Made by a program: the position numbers and the translations under genes
Notes under the pieces: model-generated
Told to the model about the DNA's origin: nothing
The model's database searches: none
What the model saw: the letters and a program-made list of their open reading frames with translations, nothing else
Source of the DNA: Strigamia acuminata
Lineage: Eukaryota > Arthropoda > Chilopoda > Geophilomorpha > Linotaeniidae
Assembly: GCA_949358305.1 (NCBI GenBank)
Contig: OX442320.1
Coordinates: 7,456,259 to 7,520,258, forward strand
Length of the DNA: 64,000 bases
Reading direction: 5' to 3'
Shown here: positions 32,972-64,000 of the stretch, one piece after another
Position numbering within the stretch: the stretch's first letter is position 1
Layout of the letters: each line of letters begins with the position of its first letter

Positions 32972-35404
32972 ATGGAGACGAAGAAACAACTCTCTTGGTT
33001 CGATATTTGTCACCGGCACGCGCGGAGTGCTGCCGCGCAACTCTCCGCCGATCTCCGCATCGTTCCGAATGACCCGCGATGCGCGGATATCTCGGCAAAA
33101 TTCGTGGAATGCTTCACGAATTACTTCGAAGAGGCAATGAAAACTCGAGACGACAACAACACGGATAAATCGGACGAAAGCTTAGAGAGAGGAATGACGA
33201 AAATATCATCCGATTCATCCGATCATTCGGAGAAGGAAAAATCAAAACACAGACGATTTTTTCGACGTCCGAGTTTCATGAGAAAAGGAAGAGGATTGTT
33301 TGGTAAAAACGAAGAAACGTCCGAACGGGGGCTTCGCAAGATGAAATTCGCTAAAATTCTCGTCCAGTGTGAGAAGGAAGGAATCGTGTATTTGCTGACC
33401 AGTGAGAATATCGACGGGAAACAGAAATGGGAGAAATGCAGACTCGTGTTGCTTAAAACAACAGCCGGGTACATGCTCGAGTTTTACACTCCGCCAAAGG
33501 TAATGTTTGTTTAGAGTCGTTATCAGCCTGTTGACAAAATCGTGCATTAGGGTCAAATGGTGTGGAGTGGAGAGTAAACAAGCTTGGACAAGGAGTTTGT
33601 ATTAATTAAAAGATTAAATGGCTCTCTTGAGTTGTTGGATGTGAAAATTCGTCTATATTTAGTTATATTTTTCTGTTTATTAGTTTGTTTTGATGTTTTC
33701 AAGGTTATTTTTTTTTTAGTTATTAATAATTTTGTCATTAGAGAAATGTTTTGCATGAATAATTTATTTTTATTTTTATTAAAGCAGGAAAAAATGGATG
33801 AAAATTGAAATGAAGGGGTTTTGTCAACAAAACAATTTAAAAAGCAATATATTTTGTTTTTTTTCCTGTTTTTTCTTTTTCTTTTTTAAAAAAAAATATC
33901 TGGTGATACTTTGTTTACTAAACAAATGATTACTCATGTTGAAAAGTTGTTTCTGCTTAGTGTTTCTCGTATTTATTTTGCCATGGCAATCCGTGAGCCA
34001 TAAATAGGTTGTAAACATGTTTTTCAAGAGGTATAACCACGCAGGTGGAAGATTTTGAATAAGCTGCAAATGAATCATTCATAAATTTCACATTTTTTTC
34101 ATCCAAAAATTCTAAATTTATTTATATTTAACAGGCAATTAAGGCCCGAACTGGTTTTTTCTGTTTTATCCTCGTGGAAGCTCGTGGAACCACGTCATTG
34201 GAAATGCCAGACCACGAAAACACATTTGTATTAAAAGTAAATCAATTTAATTCTTCAATTCTCTCTATTTTTTACATATATATAAAAAAAAAAACTCATT
34301 TCTCTATAACAGATAGAAAACAACACAGAATACGTCATCGAGGCCCGAAATGCCGATGACATGAGGTCATGGTTATCCACCATTAAAAACTGCACTTATC
34401 AACATAATCTCAGGTACCACGTACATTTTAATTTGTTTTTGGTGTTCAATCTGTTTGTAAAAACACGAAAAACGGTTTAAAAACACGAAATTTGATTTTC
34501 TAACAACCCCAACTCCATTTTACACAACAGCGCATCCCAATCTCGATCAGAATCGATTCTAGAATCACCCAATCGTAGCCCGGATATAAACGAGAACGAA
34601 AACGAACCTCCGGAAATCCCCCCGCGATCAGACACAGTTTTCCACGCTCCAACCAACAACCAACACTCCGAATTGAGCGCATCACCCAGATCTAGTGACA
34701 GCATTGGTAAATAACACACAAAAATCAAATGAATTGAATAAAAATGAATTAAATTACCCAGGAACTCCCACCAACATCAATCAAAGGCTCCAAGAATATC
34801 CGTGGTTCCATGGGTCATTAATACGATCGAGTGCCGCTTACATGGTCCTCCAAGACGGCCCCGCGGGTCACGGGGTGTTCCTGGTGCGCACTAGTGAAAC
34901 CCGAAGTGGCGAACTCGTCCTCACGTTCAATTTTCAAGGGCGAGCCAAAGTAATATTTGATTTTGTGAATATTTTGTGGGTTTGATGGTTATTTTTTTCG
35001 GTTTTTAGCATTTGCGGATGACGGTCAACGCGGAAGGACAGTGTCATGTGCAGCATTTGTGGTTTCAAACGATTTTTGACATGCTGGAACATTTTCGCAT
35101 TTATCCCATACCGCTGGAGTCGGGAGGGGCTTCCGACGTCACTCTGACGGAGTTTGTCGTCACTTTTGAGTCGGAGAATTCGAGCAGCTCGCAGGAGCAG
35201 ACTCCAGTGCACGAGGAAAGTGCTGGGGTAGTCACGAATGGTGTTCGGTATCAGAACGGAGCGCCGCGGATTCCGGGACGACGACAACTCGTGACTAGTG
35301 CTGGGCCGGTGAGAGCTAGCAGCGATTCTCTGCAAAGGTTGCGGGTTGAGCAACAGTCGGGAGTTCATGGACGGGCCATTGAAAATATGTATTGTTTTGT
35401 GTAA
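32972..35404 (+). CDS. SH2B: SH2B-family adaptor protein (SH2B/Lnk/APS)
   Basis: Six exons: 32972-33499, 34135-34236, 34313-34413, 34531-34706, 34762-34949, 35009-35404; 496 aa. Three-part SH2B layout: N-terminal dimerisation/phenylalanine-zipper helix ([33 protein letters not shown]), PH domain from about residue 125 to 240 ([54 protein letters not shown]), Ser/Pro linker, and an SH2 domain ([29 protein letters not shown] with the phosphotyrosine-binding Arg, [45 protein letters not shown]). The C-terminus (AIENMYCFV) has a tyrosine in the position of the family's C-terminal tyrosine site. Known role: adaptor for JAK2, insulin and other receptor tyrosine kinases. One gene represents vertebrate SH2B1-3. 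Confidence 0.95.
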
Positions 35405-37593
35405 AATGTATCGATTTATTGAAATAGTGATTTTATTACTAATTTTCGTTGTAAATTTTTGACTTTATATATTTTTTGCTTCTGATTTGAACTATGCACA
35501 ATTGTTTATAGATTTTCTAATGTTAATTTTCTTTCTTATTCTTTTTACGCAATTGTATTTGTGGATAATAAATATTAGGACTTTTTTGAGATTTATTTAG
35601 TTTCACCATTTCATTACAGATGGCAGCAAAGAGCTGCTAGGAATCCTAGCATTGCGTCATCTGTTTCTGACGTCACGAAATGTCACTTTTGTTGAATAAA
35701 TGTTTATTCCCATTGGGAGATTTCTTTTTATAAATCTTTTGAAAGGAAAAAATCAAAAAAAAAAAGAACATGATGGAATAGATAACGGAAAATTCCAATG
35801 GGATCATTATTCGAGCCCACGTGTGTGGTGGAGAAGCTGAGAGACAGTAACTGAGCTGGCGGCTGCTTTCAATTCGGCACTGGCGGGTGCCAGGCGAGCA
35901 GTTGTGCGTAAATTGATACAGTTGAGCGTGCGAGGTGCCGGTCGGCAGTGAGCCAAATTTGATCGAGCAACCAAACCTCTGCGCTTGCTTGATATTATCA
36001 GTTGTAGACGAACCAAAGTAAAGTTTGAAATTCCATTTCCGAGTGAAAAACAAGTGAAAAGTCTCGTTCTTTTCCTTTATTTATTTATTTATTTATTTAT
36101 TTGCTCCCATTCGCCATTTCAGCTTTAAGTTTGGGGTTACAACTCGTATAAACTTCTAATCTTAAGGTTCGGTTTACAACTTGTGTAAATTTTTAATCTT
36201 TGGGGACATGCAACTGTAAAACCATTAAATCACCAGCTGGCCACAGATAAATAAGAAATAAAAAAAAAATATTTTTATTTTATTTCAACGTTTTGCATAT
36301 CAAGTAACGACGAACAGTTCCCAACAAGTGTAACGACTATGGCGGCATCTTTGATGCCATGTCACACACGCCGGTCTGTCTTATCTCTTATCCTAATCAC
36401 GAAAGTGGGGGCGACCCTGGAGAAGCTGATATTTTCATGACGACACCTCAATAGGGCAATTACTGCAGCTATTATCAAGGAAAGCCGCTCGCAGAGAAAT
36501 AAAAATCTCCGAAGAAAAAAAAGTATGAAAATGCGAGTCATGTTGTGTGTACACAGGGAGTTATTAACTTTTACAAATTGCCACCAGTCCGCGAATAAAT
36601 TCTCGACCAATCACCGCGCGCGAATGGAAAATAAAAATGGCGGGATAAGTGAGTGCTGAGTGATCGTCCTCGTAGAGTAAATAAACACTCGGTATTTTTC
36701 TTCGCATAAATATGGATTTGTTTTAAAGATGGGTTCGGAGCGAGTAAATTGTTTTTGTAAGATACTCTCGAGATTTCAAACGAATAGTTTTGAGTGCATT
36801 CTTCACATTTTCTTTTCTTTTTATGTTGCAGCCCCTTAGTGAAGATAAAGATACGTTCGGCGAATATTGCAACTCACAATTTCGCTGGGCCTCTTTGACT
36901 GGAAGCAAGGTGGTCGTTTGTGAGGCGTAAATGAGGCACTTGAAACGCGTTTTACAACTTCCATTTACTCACGCCTGGTTTGGTATTTAAAACATTCTAA
37001 CAGATTTGAAATGAAAGGAATGCAGAGCCAAAAAAAAACCAAAAAAGAAAAAAAAATTGAATTTTTGAAAAAAAAACAAATCAAAATTTCAATTAAATTT
37101 CAGAAAAATTGATTTCCACATAAAAATCTTTTATTTTTACCCTATACCCTTTTGAATCTCATGAACCCAACCTTAAAAACAGAACAAATCCTCAACGTTT
37201 CGCCAACTTCCAACAAACTTCCCCTCATTTCAAACGTTTCAATCGATTTAACGTTCAATTTAATTAATAAAAACATTTTTAAACCTCTCACAACAAATTC
37301 CAGCAAAGAAAAACAAAAAAACTTACTTTGTTTGACGGTTAAAACGAAACGATGAAAACGCATCGATTATCCACGCCGGTGGCGCCAGCCTGGAGATTCG
37401 TCCTGCTGCTAGACACATCGGGCAAACCGGGATCAGATTTTTTAGAGACGTGTGATCGCTCCAATCGAGTTTTACTAGGCACAGAGAGGCGAAAGACGGA
37501 CGTTGTGTTGGTGATGCTGCGTTGTGGACACATCCGGCCGTTGCGGGTCCGTCGTCGTCGGTGAGAAAAAGCCATGAGGAGGCCGGGGCCAGG
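35405..37593 (+). promoter_or_regulatory. Intergenic and promoter region upstream of RNF43/ZNRF3
   Basis: About 2.2 kb. AATAAA at about 35568 fits SH2B polyadenylation. A perfect odd palindrome GCTAGGAATCCTAGC lies at 35636-35650, and a full CRE (TGACGTCA) at 35668-35675. A (TTTA)n tract lies at about 36078-36104. The last 220 bp (37370-37593) are clearly GC-richer and CpG-rich than the surroundings, as expected for the leader of the ligase gene. Confidence 0.5.
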
Positions 37594-57354
<19,761 letters not shown>

Positions 57355-60300
57355 ATTTGCTTGTGACTTAATGGCAAACGTTGTGTTCCATGTATCTCCT
57401 GTGTCATCTGTTTTTTAATGTGTGTGATACTTGTCATGAAATGAAGAGAGGATCAAAGAAGGCATCGACTAAGTCATTTGAGCTTGGTATATATTTTCTT
57501 CTTTCGTTTCGTTTTACTATTTCACTCGTTTTTAGTGTCTCTTTATCTCGCTTTTATTTACCAAACATTTTAATGGTGGCGTTTTATTTAGACGGCTTTT
57601 GGAATCGGATGTTGCACTAAAAAGAGAATTTATTCATCCTTTTTTGTGCACATCTGTAATTTCAGACATTTTCCAAAATGGCTGCCTAATTAATACAAAA
57701 ACCATAAAACAATGTGCACATAAGTAATGCAGAAGTCACTTTCAGAATGCAGAAAATGGGGTCTCCAAGTGCTTGTGTGTTTTAAAGAATGAGTTTTGTA
57801 AGTTATGATAGCACTTTAAGATAGATAAGTCACTTATCTTGCCAGCAGAGCTGATTACTTGGCAAAGTTTATTACTTTATTTATGATTTTTGAGTTCTCT
57901 TTAAAAATGCTGAAGCTTGGGCTTCAATGTTTGTGGGTTTATGGGTAAATAAGCACTTTAATTGCATATTCCAGAAGTTGTTTCTCTCTGCTACTTTGTT
58001 GCATCTAAACCTTTGCTTTATGCTGAATGGTGGCTTGAAAATAATCCTTTTCTCTTGATAGTTTTAATAACTTAAAACTAGTTGCTCTGTCTGAGAACTG
58101 AACTGTGTTGATTCAGCTGCTGGTTTCTGCTTTAATTGCAAAACTTTATAGATTAATAAGGTTTACATTATTTAATAGTTACTCTGCCTCGCAGAGATTG
58201 CATAACTTTTAATAGTGAGATTAATTATTTGAATAAACTGTATGGCCTCCACATCTTGCATTCTGCATAGGTAGTTATTATAGTTACCGGTACTTCTGTT
58301 TTTGTGGCATGCCAGTATATGGTGAGACATCCTCAGTATTGAGATTGCACTGAATTTAATACAGTTTTGATTTTAAATGACAACTACAAAACTCCGAAAG
58401 GTCTTTTGACCATCTACAGTTTGCACCTGACATCTTGATGTTAAATTCAAAGTATGCATTCCGCTTTGTGCACGGGATCCCAGAAGATATTGTCTCAGTA
58501 TTAGGCCTAATTTACTATGCTTCATATTGCTAAACCAAAGAAAATAAATAGTAATACCAATAAACCAATAAAAGTAAATAAAAGAATATATATTAATTCA
58601 CAATTTGAATTGTTTGAGACAGGTTAACTGTCTGCGCTGATCATTTAGCATCGAGTTATCGGAAACGAACTGTAGTAAAGAAATAGAGGTTATGGTTTAA
58701 AAATATATTTTACAATATTTTTTTGATTTGCCAAATTAATGCATTCCAAAATATATAGCTTTTACGGAATTTATTATTCATGAATTTTGTAATAAATTCT
58801 GACAATGCATTTGCAATTCACTAATAATAATATGCATTCATATTTGACAAATATTAACACAGTGGAATGCATTTTGTAATACATTTTACAAAATATATTA
58901 TCATCTGCAAATGCAAACCAATAGCATGCAAAAATGTTTTACAAAATGCATTCTCCAGTGCATTGTGAAACTTAATGCATTTCAAAATATAATTTCAATA
59001 TATTTTTTAATCATACGGATTTGCCGAATATAAACGGAATATTTGGTGCAACCCTACACAGTAAAGTTATAATACAACTTTAAAATGTATAAGACTATTT
59101 CTAGTCAAATGTGATACGTTTCTTTTTTATGTAACACATTTATTCTAATCATGTGGTCAGAAATCTGCATTGGCTCCACATGCTGCAAAAAATGGAGTAA
59201 AATGGTAATTTTGAGGCATTTTTTTAAACATTCAGCACTTGTGAACGAGTTATTTAAATGTTGACATGTAATAGACATAATGATAAGTGATTTTCACATT
59301 GTTTTTTTAATTCTAGACTGGTGTGGTCCATCATGATTTGCATTCCTAAAATTTTTCTGCCTGCCAGCCAAGAACGATCACAACATATCACAACTGCTCC
59401 TTTTAACCCTTTGCTGCCCATAGTATACTGTACAACAATCAATTTTAATCTCTTTTTGACATTCGCTTGACATTTACTTTACTCGTCAAAATTGATCCGC
59501 CCACCAGAGATATTTTATTCTTCATTCCCTGTGATCTGTCTTTGAGGCGTGTGTAATTGATGAGATGTTTTTTTTCTTGGAAAATGGAATTGAAAAGATG
59601 ATAAAAAGAAACTGCCTTTTATGAAATGTGCATGGAATTGTGCGTGCGTGCGTGTGTATGTGTGTGTCGGAGGAATTACGTCAACATTATCTTTTTATTT
59701 CGTTTAAAATTTAAAATTTGATTTAAATTTCTTAATAAAGCTATGTAAAAGCCCTCCTATAAATTAAACATTTTTAAAAATAGCTTAATGTAATTTTAAA
59801 TGAAAAAATATATATATATATTATATAATATAATATATAATAATGTCTATACCAAGCAAAGTGCACACGACTCAGATTTCACTATTTTCTGCTTAGGTCT
59901 AAATTCTATACAAAAATAAGGTATAAGTAGTTACAATATGGAGCTCAACAAACAAACAATGCATAAACTAATGAAATATATATAAAAATGATTAATTTTT
60001 ATTTTATTTATTGATTTAAATGAACTAAAAGAGCATTTACTTTGTACTTAAATATTGAAAACAGCTTTTGTTTTGTTTTTGTTTTCTTAAAATGGATGAT
60101 TGAGAAGTGGAAAGAAAAGGTTTTAAAAAAATGGGCTTCTATTGCTTCTGTTGATTTTAGTGTATTTTGATTGAGTGCAGTATGTAAATTATGTACTATA
60201 ATTGTGGTTTGATTTGTGTAATATGAGTTGTAAACTCGAGTTTCTTATTTATTATGATTTTGTCTGGTGTAAATATGTACAGTAAAGAAAAATTTTGCTA

Positions 60301-60462
60301 CTCACAGTGCACTGTTATGTATTCAAACTAACACGGGTGAAAAACGGGGGGTGAAGGGTAGGAAAAGCGCAATATGACATTTAATAGATATCATTTAATC
60401 GCGCGGTATTTCCAGGGATTTTTTTTAATTTTTTTTTATTCGATTTGCCATATGTCAACACG
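57355..60462. other. ZNRF3 3' UTR and intergenic region before the p24 cluster
   Basis: About 3.1 kb without a convincing exon. It contains the second TGGTTTAAAAA MITE (58693-59013), a (GT)n/(GC) stretch at about 59640-59670 and a (TA)n tract at about 59808-59850. The end of the ZNRF3 3' UTR cannot be fixed from sequence alone; AATAAA hexamers occur near 58542 and 58576. Confidence 0.45.
58693..59013. mobile_element. AT-rich MITE (TGGTTTAAAAA) copy 2
   Basis: Left TGGTTTAAAAATATATTTTA and inverted right TGATTAAAAAATATATTG match the element at 55540-55781. Inside are many ATGCATTTTGTAAT-like repeats. Confidence 0.75.
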
Positions 60463-61272
60463 ATGGGGACGGTGAAGTGGTTTCTTGCTTGGAGCTTTTT
60501 GCTTATGCAGATTGAATTTTCGCTTCAATATTCAGTTAATAACGTGATTTTGACTGTGCAGCCGTACGAGGAAGAATGTTTTTTTGAAAGAGTGACTCCT
60601 GATGCTATTTTAATTATTAATCTCATAGTGACTGACGGTGGATTTCTAGATATCAACTTTGTAGTGAGTTAACTGCCATCTGGTATTTTTTTTTATTCAT
60701 TTTTGGTTTATTATTTATATTTTATTCAGGAAATTTATCCGAATAATACAGTAAGTAGTGAAGGTAGAACTAAAGAAAAGTTTGCTCAATATGTTGCGAC
60801 CGAAGAAGGAATTTATACGTTTTGTTTAAATAATGAATTTTCGTCAATATCACCAAAAGTTATCAAATTAGTTTATATTTTTATCGAAGCAGGGGATAGA
60901 GAAAAATGTATAATATCTTTCGCCACGAGTTAATGTCAATGCTAGTGTTATTTTTTTTATTTAGTAATTAAGGAACATGGTGCAAGAAATGTAACAACAG
61001 AGACTTTGTTGAATGAATTATCAGACAGTTTGAAGAAGTTTGAAGCTGCAAATTCTATTTTGGCTGCAAGAAAAATTTTGCATCATCAACGTAAGATGGT
61101 AATCAATTTGTTCTCTGATTTTATTTATTTATTTATTTTTCTTTCAGTTAATAATCACACTAATTCTATGATTTTGTGGTGGTCGATTTTTGAAGCAACG
61201 ACTATGATTGCTTTAGCAATTGGACAAATTTATTACGTTAGAAAGTTTTTTGAAGTTAGACGATACGTATAA
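60463..61272 (+). CDS. p24-family cargo receptor, diverged TMED2 paralogue
   Basis: Four exons: 60463-60663, 60730-60907, 60965-61090, 61148-61272; 209 aa. Signal peptide (WFLAWSFLLMQIEFSLQ), GOLD domain (EEECFFERVTPDAIL, GGFLDINFVEIYP, EEGIYTFCLNNEFSSISPKV), coiled coil, one C-terminal membrane helix (LWWSIFEATTMIALAIGQI) and a cytosolic tail YYVRKFFEVRRYV with the FF (COPII) and basic (COPI) signals. The HTNSMILWW and FFEVRR parts match TMED2, but the GOLD domain is clearly more diverged than in the TMED2 gene at 62688-63523. Intron phases are the same as in that gene. Exon 3 ends at CAAC|GTAAGA. Known p24 role: ER-Golgi vesicle cargo sorting. Confidence 0.9.
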
Positions 61273-61645
61273 TAAACTAAGGCTTCACTGAAATAAAATT
61301 TGTCTGATGGTATTATTTTATTACATTTGTTTTATAAAATTTGTATTTTGGACATTGGATAAATTATCACTAGAAGGCGCTTATAAAAATGGCGGCTGAT
61401 TCGTTTTTCATTTTATTCTCAACATTTCAATGCGAGATGATTGTGGTGATTTTGAGAATCTTGTTGAACACAATGTTTGCAACTTAATCCTCCAAGAAAC
61501 CAACCTTAACTCCAACAAATTGCAATATTTTTATTACTTTATATTTTTTAGTTGATGTTGATTCCAATATTCGTCACTAGAATTCGCATTTAAATTTGTT
61601 GCATCCATTATTTCAACCGGTCTCCCCAATTTTATCAAAATCAAA
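61273..61645. other. Spacer between the p24 paralogue and MRPL18
   Basis: About 370 bp, holding a likely polyadenylation signal (AATAAA at about 61293) for the p24 gene and the MRPL18 promoter/leader (CACTAGAAGGCGC...AAAATGGCGG near 61370-61395). I see no other feature. Confidence 0.45.
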
Positions 61646-62494
61646 ATGGCATCCTGCTCGCTATTTTTCCGTCATGCTTCACAGGGATCTTGCTCTAATT
61701 TGTCATTTATTCGACCATTTCGCTTCTCATGTACGTCAGTAACCACACACACACTAAATTTTTTATATTCGGATCTTTTCTAATTTATTTTTTATTTTTC
61801 TAGGCTCTCCTTATTGCACCAATGCTTTGAGTGCATTGGATAAACCGTTAAGCAAAAATGATAACATACAAAGTCAAGTAATCAACAGAAACCCCCGGAA
61901 TCTAGAACAGCTACGGATTGAAAGGAAGCCTAGAGGATGGTATTTAGAGTCCCCAACCCGCCAGTACTGGAACAAGTAACAAATTAACACACAAAAAATT
62001 TTTTGTTTTTTAATTAAATATTTTTACATTTCTAGACTGTTCTTTAGTGCAACTGCAAGACGTGTGAGTGCAAAAGTGCAACACCATAGTGGACAAGTCA
62101 TAATTCAGGCGTCGAGTGTGGAACCTTGTATCAAACAATATTTAGAGAGGTAAAAGGCGAATTTTAAATGTAAATAAATAATTAATCATTTGTTTTTTTT
62201 ATTTTTTTGACAGTGTGTCAGACAAAAAAGCAGCTGAAACTGTGGCCAAAGTATTGGCTGATCGGTGTTTAATGGCTGGAATTCTGCATGTACATATTTC
62301 GTACAGCGCGACGGAATTTAAGAGAGAAAAAGTATAGTTTTAGTGTTTTATTTCTGTAGGGATTATTATTATTTATTTATTTATTTTTTAAATTGTTTTA
62401 GCTTAAATTATTTCTTGACACATTTGAAAAGTGCGGTGTGGGTTTGAAAGAACCGAAGCAGTATTTCCACACGACGATATTCAGCGGGCATTAA
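61646..62494 (+). CDS. MRPL18: Mitochondrial large-subunit ribosomal protein uL18m
   Basis: Five exons: 61646-61730, 61804-61975, 62036-62149, 62214-62331, 62402-62494; 193 aa (human 180). Basic N-terminus ([15 protein letters not shown]... RPFRF) fits a mitochondrial presequence. The diagnostic part is [19 protein letters not shown], followed by the L18 fold: [43 protein letters not shown] and the C-terminal [11 protein letters not shown]. Known role: large subunit of the mitoribosome, contacts 5S-substituting RNA or tRNA in the central protuberance; also implicated in 5S rRNA import. It sits between two p24-family genes. Confidence 0.93.
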
Positions 62495-62687
62495 AACGAG
62501 GCCACGTTTTCCGTTTTATTTCAATTTAAATCCTGTTTTACAAACAATTCTAAGTAGAATTAATAATTTCATTGTTATTAAATTCGTTTTGGTCAATTTT
62601 AACAATTTTTATTTTTATTTTTTTTTTTTAGGTATAAAATAAACGTTTGCTTAATTTTTGTTTTTACTTGTGAATAAATTAATGAAT

Positions 62688-63523
<836 letters not shown>

Positions 63524-63793
63524 TGCTGTGCCACGTTTCGAAATTAACAAATGAACGGCGTCGTGGCTTGGTTTGGTTCGCTCGTGCACCCTTTCTATAC
63601 CACTTTTGGGTTTGGTGTTACGTCATGTCACTGATCCAAATTTACTCGAGCAAAAACAACCGCACAGGTTTGTACTTAAAACTGAACTGGAATGATGACA
63701 AAAGTAAATTTTGCCGCTTTCAGCGCGATCTTGTGAAAGAATTGAAAAACTCATTTTATTTCCTCTTTTTTGTTGTTTTTGTTTACACGTTTT
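63524..63793. other. Spacer between TMED2 and the third p24 gene
   Basis: 270 bp between tandem minus-strand genes; it must hold the TMED2 promoter and the upstream gene's 3' UTR. A GTGACATGACGTAAC stretch (CRE-like TGACGTAA on one strand) lies at about 63618-63632. Confidence 0.4.
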
Positions 63794-64000
63794 TTAAACA
63801 AATCGCCGGACTTCAAAATATTTTTTAATGTAATATACTTGCCCGGTTGTTAAAGCCACAAGCATTAACGCTTCAAAAACTGCCCACCACAGAATCCAAG
63901 AGTTCGTTCTATCGTTTACTAAAATATTTTTAAAAATGCAATAATATTTAATTTATAGACAAACAAAGCATAAAATAAATTCGTACTTATGTGATGATTT
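63794..64000 (-). CDS. Third p24-family gene (C-terminal exons only)
   Basis: The terminal exon 63794-63918 (125 nt, the same length and phase as the last exon of both other p24 genes here) encodes [20 protein letters not shown], then [20 protein letters not shown] and a stop. Part of the preceding exon appears at 63987-64000. The rest lies beyond the window. TMED2-like by the NxTNS..LWW..FEA and FEVRR motifs; the FF pair of the tail is YF here. Confidence 0.88.

Overview
The window is nuclear DNA from an animal. It is AT-rich, all genes are split by spliceosomal introns of mostly 40-700 nt, and the families present (GIT, ANKRD13, SH2B, KIF12, RNF43/ZNRF3, ERP29, TMED2) point to a chordate. 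Compact genes, AT-richness and many small TA- or 8-bp-flanked MITEs fit an ascidian tunicate (Ciona-like); that assignment is inference, since no ribosomal or mitochondrial marker is present.

Layout. 1-4095: ANKRD13 (minus, 3' end off the window), head-to-head with GIT (plus, 4726-8385). 9364-12056: TRMT2A (minus), head-to-head with RANBP1 (plus, 12446-13793). 14224-15794: unrecognised lysine/acid-rich protein (minus). 16247-17228: ERP29 (minus). 17563-19502: OXSM (minus), 84 bp head-to-head from TMEM199/VMA12 (plus, 19587-20519). TMEM199 is followed after 114 bp by SFSWAP (plus, to 24995), a possible operon. 25743-27370: MIOX. 28053-32557: KIF12. 32972-35404: SH2B adaptor. 37594-57354: an RNF43/ZNRF3-type E3 ligase with a 12.3-kb first intron full of MITEs and a 5S-like repeat. 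60463-61272: TMED2-like paralogue; 61646-62494: MRPL18; 62688-63523: TMED2 (minus); from 63794: last exons of a third p24 gene (minus).

Themes. Exon models were built by hand from splice sites, reading phase and similarity to known families. Four introns (ANKRD13, RANBP1, KIF12, TMED2) only keep frame if a GC donor is used. Two gene pairs (ANKRD13-GIT, TRMT2A-RANBP1) are also neighbours in human, and several other genes have human counterparts on 12q24, 17q or 22q, so the window looks like a piece of an old chordate linkage group. The first 35 kb are compact. The RNF43/ZNRF3 locus is expanded by transposon remnants. The strongest oddities are a minisatellite carrying repeated copies of the OXSM 3' splice site, a duplicated hairpin-bearing segment in two RANBP1 introns, a 5S-rRNA-like SINE, an orphan exon inside the ZNRF3 intron, and an ordered set of MITE families. 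I found no sign of a new enzymatic or defence system.
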